NCBI GenBank assembly: GCA_037952775.1
Contig: JBANAY010000003.1
Coordinates: forward strand, 22,630,001 to 22,694,000
Length of the DNA: 64,000 nt
Direction: 5' to 3'
DNA from: Clonostachys chloroleuca
Lineage: Eukaryota > Ascomycota > Sordariomycetes > Hypocreales > Bionectriaceae
Every line of letters begins with the position of its first letter. Position 1 is the stretch's first letter. The notes under the pieces are model-generated. The model was not told where the DNA came from. It did not search any database and saw nothing but the letters and a program-made list of their open reading frames with translations. This document shows positions 45,416 to 55,507 of the stretch, in pieces. Both the position numbers and the translations under genes were made by a program.

Positions 45416-46680
45416 ATGCGCAGTTCACTCATTTCTGCTTTTGTCCTCGGCTCACTTGCCGCCCAGGCGGCTGGCAGACGTTCCAGAGGATCATTGTGCA
45501 AGTCACTGGTTACTGTCACGGAAACCGTTACCGTAACTGGGCTTCCCCCGCAAACAACAGACACTGTTCCCAGCTCGGCAACTTCTCTCTCTATGGCACC
45601 AACCTTACCATCACCATCACAGGTTCAGTCTAACTCTCAGTCCAGCTCAGCCACCAAGGTGCAAACTGAGGAGCCAAAGCCCACCACGACACTCGTCGAG
45701 CAATCATCCTCCTCTGTAGCTTCAGCTTCCTCATCTGCAGAGTCAATCGCAGTATCATCATCGTCATCTTCGATCGTCAGTCAAGTCCCTGCGTCCTCCG
45801 CGTCGAGCGCCAACCCAGCCGCAAGTCAGACTTCGACAGCCCCATACGCCAGCGCCACGGAGGTCGACCTTAAGGTCCCTGCCACGGAACAATGCGGTGT
45901 CAATGATCGACTGCACTTCACCGGCATGCCATGGAGCCTTTCCAACAACATGTACAACTCGGAGAGCATGTTGGGCACACAGTGCACCAACTTCGTCCGA
46001 GCGCTCGGGGCATCTGATGGGACGAACCTCGTTGAGTGGACTAGTACAACAGATGTTCAAAAGATCGAGGACACAGCCGACATCTGCAAGGGATACTCTA
46101 ATTTTGGTGATGGGCCCGATGATAAGGCCCGTCTTCGCGACATCAAGTCCATACCTGCATATTTCAAATGGTCTAGGTCCGTTGAGGAGGACTTCAAAGG
46201 TAGGCTCTCTTGTTCTATACACCCCTTACTCTACTTACTCTATTTCACATAATAAAACATTTCATAATAACTGATCAAAATTTTTCAGGTGCTCACATCT
46301 TCGACTTGATGACATCTGTCGAGAAAGATGTAGGCGAACAGCCCAACACCAAAGAGTTCATGCTATTCCTCAAGATCTGGGGAGGTCAGCGGGCAATGGG
46401 TTGGAATGACGGCCCGATCGACACCTTGAAATTGTTCGGTCACACTTTCAAGCTCTACTATGGTGTTCACTCCACTTCGGGGCAGCAGGTGTTCAGTCTG
46501 GAACCAGACAATCCTCTCGAAGGCGAGTTTAAAGGTGACCTAAAGGAGTGGCTGAATATGATGGTGGAGAAGGGCCATGTGACAGATGACGAGTACCTAA
46601 ACCATTGGACTGGTGGTGTTGAGATCTTCTATGGCAAGTCGACTTTGAATGCTACTAGCAATCTGAGTCTTGTTGTATAA
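45416..46680 (+). CDS. secreted GH12-like endoglucanase with Ser/Thr-rich N-terminal linker, 2 exons, 391 aa
   Basis: Exons are 45416-46199 and 46289-46680. Residues 1-18 are a signal peptide (MRSSLISAFVLGSLAAQA). About 130 residues of Ser/Thr/Pro-rich, surely glycosylated linker follow, then a GH12-like beta-jelly roll from about 155. GH12 landmarks can be traced: EQCGVNDRLHF, NNMYNSESMLGTQCT, IPAYFKWS, the nucleophile region TKEFMLFLKIWGG (Glu near 284), GHTFKLYYGVHS, and the acid/base region GGVEIFYGKS (Glu near 372). Both catalytic glutamates are present, but the sequence is divergent from textbook cellulases. GH12 enzymes cut beta-1,4-glucan or xyloglucan. A linker on the N-terminal side is unusual for the family. 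The start 45305 in the same frame was rejected because 45416 begins the signal peptide. Confidence 0.8.
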
Positions 46681-47422
46681 AGAGTCTTCCTTGTTGGGCT
46701 GCGCTCGAGGAGCAGAGAATATCAAACCACACATAGATCCGACAATTGGAAAGTTTGGTACAACTCATTCCCTTGCCCATGAGCGGTGAAATCACTACGC
46801 CATATCATTCGGTGAGAAAAACCAGTTGTTGATGAAAGTCGTTTAATCAATTTTCTATGAAGTAATGCTCCCAACAAGCAGATGAATATAGTACACAATA
46901 TGAGTAGTACTGCAAACGCCAGCTCTCTGTATCAAACCAAGCAAAAACACGCTAACAGCGGGCAATTGTTTACTGCACTCCCTTTAATAACCAAGCCAAA
47001 CAGGTTTCCAGGGCAAGCCAACAATGCAATCAAGCCCTCCCGCTTCTGGTGAGCCGCTCCCTATTAAGCTGCACTTAGATGGCTTGTATTACCCCATACG
47101 CGACGGGACATATCAACGATTTCTCCTATCCAGAGAAGGGGCAGTCGGGATAAAAGCCAGTTTCTTCATGACAACACCCGTTTCTTGGTGTATCATCTCA
47201 TGGTCGTATTATGAGTTCCAACTAGCATCGGGCTCCATCCTACAAGGACTAAACCGTGCAATTAAACCCGAACCGCCCGGCCAGTTCGTGCCACAATACT
47301 GATTTATGTCTAGCGCTCAACTCGAGTAGGAATCAATGGACAGGTTCGACGTTGACCAGCAACTGGAGGCGACTTTCGTGAAATCGTATCGGTCGTTGAA
47401 ATATGGTATTTGATTTTTATTC
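46681..47422. other. convergent intergenic region
   Basis: 3' sides of the GH12-like and membrane protein genes; no further gene seen. Confidence 0.5.
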
Positions 47423-48726
47423 TCAGGTATTATCTCGGGACTTGTTCTTCCTCGGTACCGGCATCTCGTCGAGGTCGTCGTCGAGCGATTCAAACTGTTG
47501 TAACTGTTGCAGGTGTTCCATCTCTACCGCAGGAACCTCGTTGGCCGGCTTCTCGTACACTGGTTGGAGAACAGGAGAGCCGGCCATTTCGTGGATGTTA
47601 TTGCTATCGATCTCCGTGTGTTGTCGACCGATGCCGAATTTGTCTTTCGGCGGTAGCGGTGGCGGGATGTCTTTGAAATACGCAACGCCGGGCGATCCCA
47701 GCATTTCGTTGATATTCCGGCCGTCAATCTCCGAATACCGCGTGTGTATCGTGGAAACCTCGTTGTCCATCGCCGACTCGGTCACGCTCTCTGCCACTGA
47801 ACGGAGGACCGGCGACCCAACCATCTCGTGGATATTGACGCTGTCGATCTCCGAGTACCGTCTGTGGAGTGAGGGTGGCGGCGAGCTCTTTACCGAATAA
47901 TGCTTCGTTGAGGGAGGGTGTAGGCTCTGGGCATCCACGTCGCTCATAATCTCGGACTTGGCTTGCTCGGACATAGCCTTGGTCGAAATCGCCCTCCGAG
48001 ACGCCCCAGATCTTACTGATCTTGCTGCTTCAGACCTGGGGGGCTTGGGAGATACTGCGACTTCCGATCCCGAGTCTTCTTCCAGCTCGTTGCGATGCTT
48101 TCGTCTCCAGAAAAACCACACGATGCCCAGAATAATGCCGAGACCGACGAGCGCACCGAACACGGGGCCGGCAATCCATGCTTCTATGTAAAGGGTGCCC
48201 ATTAGCTTGCCATGCCATCGCCGGCATCTTGGTCCTGATTCCACTCACTGCTTTTAGGCTCGTCGCTCGACGTGTCCACAGTACCGAAGTCTATGTCGAC
48301 GGAGCTGGTCACGGTCGCCGCCACCGTGGGCGCATATTTTACATTAACGATTGTCGATGTGGTGCCATCCCCCATGCGTAACGAGCTCGTAACCAGGTCG
48401 ACGTCGATATTACAGTAGGCGAGGTATGTCAACAAATCCGACGGAACGGCACCGGGCGATCGCTTTTCGATACATCGGGAGCAAGGGATATAGGCATTCT
48501 GGAATTTCGAATCGGCGCCGCAGAGGTCGGTTTTCGTCGAGTTTTGGGCGACCTCGAAGGCCGTGTCTAGAGGCGGTAAGATCAGCACAATTTTTTCTAC
48601 CTTTGTCGGAACTACCCGCAGGCCAACCAAGTTCGTTTACTTACCACACGACTTGGTGCAGGCCGAGCTTATCGTAATACCATCTCGAAGCCAGACTGGT
48701 GGTGCCGCTGCTCCAGCCGGCATCAT
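47423..48726 (-). CDS. single-pass membrane protein with Cys-rich ectodomain and triplicated EID-NI-EM-GSP tail motif, 3 exons, 386 aa
   Basis: Exons (minus) are 48726-48645, 48566-48249 and 48183-47423; the frame is continuous. Not assigned to a named family. Residues 1-133 form a domain with paired cysteines (SACTKSCDTAF, TDLCGADS, PCSRCIEK, LAYCNID) of the kind seen in fungal surface proteins. One hydrophobic segment (AWIAGPVFGALVGLGIILGI, then VWFFWRRK) crosses the membrane at about 135-155; the basic stop places the C-terminus inside. No cleavable signal peptide is evident, so the segment may act as signal anchor, or an upstream exon is missing. The 230-residue tail repeats YSEIDSVNIHEMVGSPVL, YSEIDGRNINEMLGSP and HTEIDSNNIHEMAGSPVL, with a PPPLPPK SH3-ligand motif between copies 2 and 3. 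It looks like a sensor or scaffold. Confidence 0.82.
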
Positions 48727-51700
48727 GACGAACGGCCAGGAAAGGGACTGGCGAAAGGATAGACTGTCAGGACGGAGGAACGAGCAACTAAACGGGGAGA
48801 CCCTCTAGGCGGGTGCGTAGGTGGAGTGAGCGGGCTCTGGATTGGTTTTATTGCCTGGCCTGGCCATTGCTTGCGGAGAGCAGAAGCAATTAAAGGGGCT
48901 AATTGGATCGTCGTGCGTCGTTAGTGCTGGCAAGCCGCCGGTGCGCTGCTGACGGACGCGCCATTTCGACAATAAATATTCCCTCCATGTAACCTCATAA
49001 TGGCACCAAATATGTCCCGATTTGGGCAATGACAGCAAAAGACCTGTGCCTGGCGCCGGGGGTTTCAGGTCGTGCCGCTTGCTTACATCTGGCGCCCGTC
49101 TCCCCAGCACGAAAAGTCCGAGGAAATGAATGTCGGAATGGCTTCAATTCACCTCCAATGAGCTTTCCAGAGGACCATTTCATCAATAACTGATCGCCAT
49201 CTGGCTTGGACCCGACTTCAACCAGAGAGCCACCACCTAGGGCTGGGTCTGCTGGTGGAGAGGACATGGTTCGCCTGCCAAGTGCCAAGGTCCGGGCCAC
49301 CATAGTTTCCGGTGAGCCAAATGAAAGACCCCACGGCCAGTCCAAAATCTGACAGTACCACTGGGCAAGACGGCCTGTTCTGCTGCTTCGCCGCCAGCGC
49401 GCGCGCTCTGTGCCTGTGGAATGCGAGCCGTATGCCACCTGCCGATACGGGACATTGCCATGGTCAAAATCAAGATGCTTCCTGCGTCTCTCTTGTTTTG
49501 ATGCGTGTTAACTCATTGAACAGCTCGTCAAATTTTGTTAGTGATAACTACTCTGTTGGTGATTCAGTGCTAGCCCTTCATACAATACACAGCCAACAGT
49601 GGAACAATGCCGCCAAGTCACAAGCGCTCGTTAGGGAAAAGCCCGTGCCAAAAGCTTCATGTCTTTTAGTGCCTTTCACCATGTGCCAGGTGCAGAGAAT
49701 CTCAGACAGTGCCTGATTTCCCCGTCCCATCACCAGTCAGTGATTCATCACATGGCCTAGTCGGACATCGCCCGGAAGCCATTCGCCCTAGTGTGAAAGC
49801 CACACTTCAAATGCGGGCCCCTTTCAAGAATCTCGGAATCTGGATACGAAACACACTAGACGATCCTAAGGCTGATCTAGACTCGTCGCCCTCGAGCTCT
49901 GTGCGCCTTTGCTGGCGATTCACAAGAACTATTCATACGTATCAGTCCAGGGCTGTAAAAGAGGCGAGACTTGCGTGTAGCTTGGCTAAAGCCCATTGTT
50001 GAAGTGACCTAGCAAAGTGTGCAACAAGTTACGTAGTAAACGGACTTGCCGCAGTACATACATACACTATGTTCGAGAGATGATTGTCGCTACAGCCGGC
50101 GTAGGAGCAGCCTAGTTACTTCTACATCCTGTTCCCCTGGGCTGGCAACCACTTACTACCCATGAAATTTACAGATACCCCTCAGCTATCATTTTTGGGA
50201 AGTTTAGCACGTGCGCTGTGTGTCTGCATATCGCGTATCGCGTATCCGAGTTCAATGTTTGTTAGCTACAGGGTAAGCTAGTATTGCGCCATTCTCGGAA
50301 TATGGAAAACAATTATCCGATCACGCAATTGTCATGTCACGTGATGAGCTCAGAATCCCGTCTCTCATTCGCTTGGGGTAAGCGATGTTCGTAACAAATT
50401 CCAAAATACTACAGCTATCATGTTGAAGAAGCTTTAATTGGAATGAGCCTCTCGTGATGCAAGGTAGTATTTGATCCTAATGTACCTACTCGAATCGTTC
50501 ACTTTGGCAGCATTTGGCGGATTGAGGTGCTACGAAAGAGAGGCGAGAACCGCCAGTCGGGGTCGGTCAGAAGTGGAATCCAGGCCAGCAACGTGCTCCA
50601 ATTCCTTCCGTCGCTCGGCCCGGTGTAGCCAGGCATTCAACATCCATCATCATCGTCTGTAACGAGGAGTAGTGCCACTTGGATGCAGTTGGCTCCACTA
50701 GCTAAGATCTCGCTCGGAAATAATTTGCCTTGTTGATATTCTTAGGTAGTCATTTGGGACTCCGTTTAGACTTGGACAAGCGGACGGTGACTCTCCGTAG
50801 ATGCGAGCTTGATGCGACGCAGGAGGCAATGTTTGGAGAGCCGAAGGGACATGCGTGCAGTCATATTGACATCAAATATGGCAGTGATGACGAAAGAGTA
50901 TGTTACATGTATATTGTGCTGCCTTAAGCTAGGTGGTGTGGCAACTGAGAAAAATATAGTGCACGATTTCATCGTTGAACCGTGTGTATATCATGGTTTT
51001 TCGCACAGGACTCGTTTTTCACACAGGACTCAACATAAGCCTAGAAAGACAATAGAAACAACTTGAAAATAATCTTCAAAGAAACTGAAATATGCAAGAA
51101 CACTGAATTAGAAAAATGCAGAAAGGCATCTCTTTCCATCTCCATGACGATGCCTCGTTGGTGACAATCCCAAATGAGGGTCCAGGGTAGGCAATAGTTC
51201 GCAAGAATTGAGTGTTCAATGGAGGGAATGGGACCAAGGTTCTATAATTAGATCAATTAACGGACATTTCATCACAGAAGGACGCTACACAGTACGTACA
51301 TAGCCCGTTTGTTGGTGGATGGATGGCAAAAATTAACCTGTTATTTTGATCAGATTAACCAACAGGTTTGTTTGTCTAGAACCTGGACTACGGACGGGTA
51401 TTTCCTGGCATGGTTAGTAGTTCTGCTGATTGTTCTAAAAATGAACAGCCGACTGAGCAACCCAGGCTATGTCAGCATATCCCCACTGAGCGCAGCATGG
51501 ACAGCTGCTAAAAAAACACACCAAAGCGGATCTTAATAAGCTGTTCCTGGTACAGAGGGCCTGTGCTGAGCAGCGCTGTTGGGACCAGAAGTTGCTCCTT
51601 GGTCGCCACCCCCGCCACAGGCAGAGAAAAGGTCCTGTTCGTTGGCTCACGTCCCTGACTAGTTGCCAAATATGCCAGGGAACGACCTATTTGGGGCATG

Positions 51701-52282
51701 CCTAGCGGGCTGAACCGTTGGATGACTGCCGAATACTCACAGTGTGTCCGTCTTGGTCTTGAGCGCCCCTCAGCTCGCATGAGATTGAGGCCCCGTTTAG
51801 GAGCGGCACCCATGGCAAAGTCAACAGATCGACCAACTTCCGTGGTACATGCTCAGTGTATGGGTAGCTCGGTGCCTGTGTTGGGTAGCCTGTAGGTAAT
51901 TCCGTCTCTTCCGGCATCGCCAACAGGTGGATTGCCTCCATGCCATCCCTTGCCACCACTCTGCTGATCACGTCGTTTTGCTGTCGTGTGCCTTCTCCAC
52001 AGCCTCGAATGCTTCCCGCGACCCAGGCAGGTCACTCTCCATTTTGAGATATATAAACTGCCCTCCCACTGCCTCTAAACTGAGATGAAGCATCCAGCAT
52101 TCAACCATCCACCTCACCCATAACAGCACCATCTTCACATCTAGAGCCGGTCTCTACGATAATTCACTTCGATCTTCCCTTTTTTATCAATTTACAATAT
52201 TGCCGGTCAATATCAACTTTTTTACCACCTTCAATTCTTAATTTAATCAACTTTTTTTTTCAACCCCTTTAAATCAATCAAA
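48727..52282. other. 3.6-kb intergenic region
   Basis: The largest gap in the window. Open frames of up to 147 codons near 49.0-49.7 kb are on overlapping strands without domains or splice logic and were not accepted. The right end carries the promoter of the acidic repeat protein, with a TATA box at 52050. Confidence 0.45.
52050..52057 (+). promoter_or_regulatory. TATA box of the acidic repeat protein gene
   Basis: TATATAAA stands 226 bases before the ATG. It is followed by a long leader made of CT-rich and T-rich tracts (for example 52243-52275), the pattern of strongly expressed fungal genes. Confidence 0.6.
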
Positions 52283-53179
52283 ATGGTCTGCTCCAAGAAG
52301 ATTACTCTTTCTGTCACCGCCGCCGTCCTTCTCGGCGTGGCTGACCATGCAATTGCTGCCCCCCTTCCCCGCATGGACGTTGCTCCACGAGCGGAAGGCA
52401 GCATTGGTGCTGCTTATGAGGCGCCCCTCGTCCAAAGAGAGGTGGAGGCCCTGGATGAACGTGACGTCGAGGATGTTGAAGTCCGCGATGTCGAGCTCCC
52501 TGCCGAGCGCGATGTCGAGGAGGTCGAGGTTCGAGATGTCGAGGAACTCGTGGAGCGTGACGAGGACCTGGAGGAGCGCGAAATCGAGGAGCTCATCGCC
52601 CGCGACTTCGATGGAGTGATCGAGGAGCGTGAGTTTGACGACGAGCTCTTTGTGCGTGAGTTTGATGACGAGCTCTTTGTGCGTGAGTTTGGCGACGAGC
52701 TCTTTGAGCGTGAGTTTGGCGACGAGCTCTTTGAGCGTGAGTTTGGCGACGAGCTCTTTGATGAGCGCGATGTTGAGGATCTGGAGGAGCGTGAGTTCGA
52801 GGAAGCTCTTGAGGAGCGCGATTTCGACGAATACTTGCAGGAGCGTGAGATCGACGAGCTCCTTGTGCGCGACCTCGAGCTCCTCGAGCGGGATGTTGAG
52901 GATATCTACGAGCGTGACGCTGCCGAGCTCAGCGAGCGCGACATCGACGAGATGTACGAGCGCGACCTTCTGCTCGACGACGATGTCTACGAGCTCGTCC
53001 TGCGCGAGCTGGCTGAGGAGCTCGATGAGCGTGACGTCGCTGACGAGATCTACGAGCGTTACGACCTCGCTGACCTGGAGGGCCGTGACCTCCAGGATAT
53101 GGAGGAGCGTGACCTCGACGCCGTTTCTGAGTGGATTGATTTTGCTGTCAAGCGTGGTCTGGATTTTGACCTCGAGTAA
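52283..53179 (+). CDS. secreted, highly acidic R-[D/E] repeat protein, 298 aa
   Basis: Single exon, no known family recognised. A signal peptide (VTAAVLLGVADHAIAAPLP) precedes about 250 residues built from units of 7-10 residues of the form R-[D/E]-hydrophobic-x-[D/E]-hydrophobic-hydrophobic-x-E, about 26 of them, for example REFGDELFE, RDVEDIYE, RDIDEMYE. The mature part has no cysteine and almost no lysine; net charge is strongly negative. Five neighbouring units are exact or near-exact 27-bp DNA repeats, so the array is probably length-variable. The spacing suggests amphipathic helices with one Arg per turn set. Strict single-Arg boundaries could also be processing sites, but classical Lys-Arg pairs are absent. 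The equally long open frame on the opposite strand is a shadow of the repeated GAG/CTC codons. A TATA box and pyrimidine-rich leader suggest strong expression. Confidence 0.82.
   Translation: MVCSKKITLSVTAAVLLGVADHAIAAPLPRMDVAPRAEGSIGAAYEAPLVQREVEALDERDVEDVEVRDVELPAERDVEEVEVRDVEELVERDEDLEEREIEELIARDFDGVIEEREFDDELFVREFDDELFVREFGDELFEREFGDELFEREFGDELFDERDVEDLEEREFEEALEERDFDEYLQEREIDELLVRDLELLERDVEDIYERDAAELSERDIDEMYERDLLLDDDVYELVLRELAEELDERDVADEIYERYDLADLEGRDLQDMEERDLDAVSEWIDFAVKRGLDFDLE
52625..52759 (+). repeat. 27-bp tandem repeat, five copies
   Basis: Five consecutive copies of a 27-bp unit encoding [V/E]REF[G/D]DELF, with only a few base differences among copies; the last three are almost identical. 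It lies wholly inside the acidic secreted protein. Confidence 0.9.
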
Positions 53180-55507
53180 ATCCAATACTCGGCAAGGTTG
53201 TTTACATATTAGAAAGGCGCCCTGGATGATTATGGCTCATCAATATAATTCATAGAGATATACCCAAAACTTCTTAAAAACCCAGAAAATCAATAAATGT
53301 AAAGACTCCTCAATATTTGACAGTAGCCGCCCCCAATATCTCATGACATTTACCATTTGATCGGCAGTGAACTACTAAAAGACAACCATTACTTTCTAAA
53401 TGGCCTTTGGGTAGCAGCATGATTTGTGGTCCTGCGCCCAGGACTCATACTCGTGCTTGGCTACTGGAGAGGTCTACAATCTGCAGAGCGCGGGGTAATT
53501 ATGTGCATATTTCGGCACCGTGTGTCTTTCATAGCTAGAGAATGGGGTTGTGCCCTGAATGCTGCAAGGTCGTCTGTCTCGTGCACTGCACGGAACTGCA
53601 AGATTGTCAAGCTTAGGGAATGAGGTCTTGTTCGTATTAGACCGACACAGCTCGCTCGTTATCGGCTCCAGAGAACAACAATGGTCTCGACCATCTGCCG
53701 AGGGGGATTCGGATGTGCATACGTAGCCTGTCGCTTCACGTGGCAGCCCTTGTAACCCATGGCCAAGTCAACCGGCGAAACAAGCCCTTGTTAATCGGCT
53801 ATACTGTGAACGGCCATAGCTCTAGCACGCTGAGCTATGTATGGATTTTCATGAGTGTAGGACGGTTGCAATGACGGCTAGGAGGCGTCGGCACTACTTG
53901 CTAGATTTGTAGTAGTGATGGCATTTTCCACTAGTAAGTGCAGATGCAGCATCCCGCCTGGTTTTGCCAACTGGGATGAGGGGTTTGCTTCTGGAACACT
54001 CTGGGAATGGCGGTATGAGCTTGAGAGACGGGAATTTAATCCGCCGGTGGCTATGGGAGAGAGAACATGGGCGAGAGAGAAAATCTCGCCAGGTTTCATA
54101 GTCACGATCATTCGACGGACGCTTAGGCTGTACAATTCGATTGACAAGGAGCGAACATCGAGAGAGCAGAGGCCGCTCTAGTGGTGGAGTTCGGCTAAAA
54201 GCCCGTCATCAATATGCACGACTGAACCAACTATGAACAATCCCCGAGAGATGCCTCGCTGCTAGTATGGACATCTGACGGTGACCTAAACCTTGATTGC
54301 TGCTGACCGCGTCATGCCCTGATGCACCATGCATCATAGGATGGGACAGCGCTCTTGTGAATGACGAGTTAAAAGAACGGGATGGAGGTGGGACAGCGCA
54401 CTGCCTTTATCCTTGTTCTTCGCTGGTCATGGAACAGGCAGGACGCAGTAGCTTATGCATGGGGAGCGCATCGTTCTCGAATCAGTTTGAGCCGGGGCCA
54501 GATGTTGGTGAGCTGCCTCGGCCGTTCCCCCGTCCAGTGTGACATATCCTTTGCATGTATATCTAGGGCGAGTAGCGGCAGCAAGCTTGAAATTGACGCA
54601 TTGCTGTCAACTACGAGCGGCACAGGAATGAGTGGACACCAATTATCCCAAGCCACACGGCGGAGTTGCGTACATCATGATGAGATCTATGAGGTTTGCT
54701 AGGTGATTGGGGGAATTGCAAACTGTATTTAGCCGTCGATAGAACCAATCGCAAGAAAGCCAGTGCTATTTAGGCCAATTATGAGTGCCATTGAAAGAAG
54801 AATTCTTTGTCAAGCATACGATCATTCTGCTGTAAAACATCAGCTCCCCACCACAAACCTTACATCCCTGCTACACGAGGGAAACGGATGGTTTCATCGG
54901 AAGCAACCCATGTATGATGGATGGTGTAGGGGTGAAGTTGGGCTTGGGATGCCCGCTGGAATAAGCTTTGCCTGGCGTCTTCGAGATCCATGGTTTCCGG
55001 CGCGGGCCGGATCCTAAGCCTGGGAATGAAGTCAGACAAAGAGAGACGAAGGCGGGCCCTTCCCGCACGTGTTGCGAGTCAAGGAACCCACACGTTTCCC
55101 CCATCCCCTCACCACCTAAGCCCAGACCATGAAGGATATCGCACCACCCTCCCGTCGGCATGCTTGGCGGAGCGGCGGATGTGCTGTGCCCGCATTAGGC
55201 CAGCATTCATCTGCAGCATGGTAGGCCCTGGCGCACATAAGCCCAGTAGGGGATACTCTGATCCAATTCGCTATCGCAGGGTCCTTCTCTGAACCCCAGT
55301 AACCAGTAGATCAAGCTGGTATGGCACATGATGGATAGCCAGGTCAGGGAAACCCATAAGCAGTGAAGGTGCTTGGGGCCGCGCACCCGCTGTTTACGTA
55401 GTTTCCCATCCCCATTTCCACTCAACAGTCTCGATTCTGAGCTCGTGATACAGCATATCTCTTTGCTTGCTTTTCTCTATACCAATTCCCCCTTGAGTCG
55501 AGCTGAG
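53180..55507. other. 2.3-kb intergenic region
   Basis: No gene supported. The final 150 bases form the promoter and leader of the methyltransferase. Confidence 0.45.

Noticed and set aside
48995..49716. Overlapping open frames of 134-147 codons on both strands
   Set aside because: Compositionally biased, without domain, signal peptide or plausible introns; the region is treated as intergenic.
52274..53185. 303-codon open frame on the minus strand opposite the acidic repeat protein
   Set aside because: It mirrors the GAG/CTC and GAC/GTC codon bias of the plus-strand repeats. The plus frame has a signal peptide, promoter and coherent repeats, so the minus frame is a shadow.
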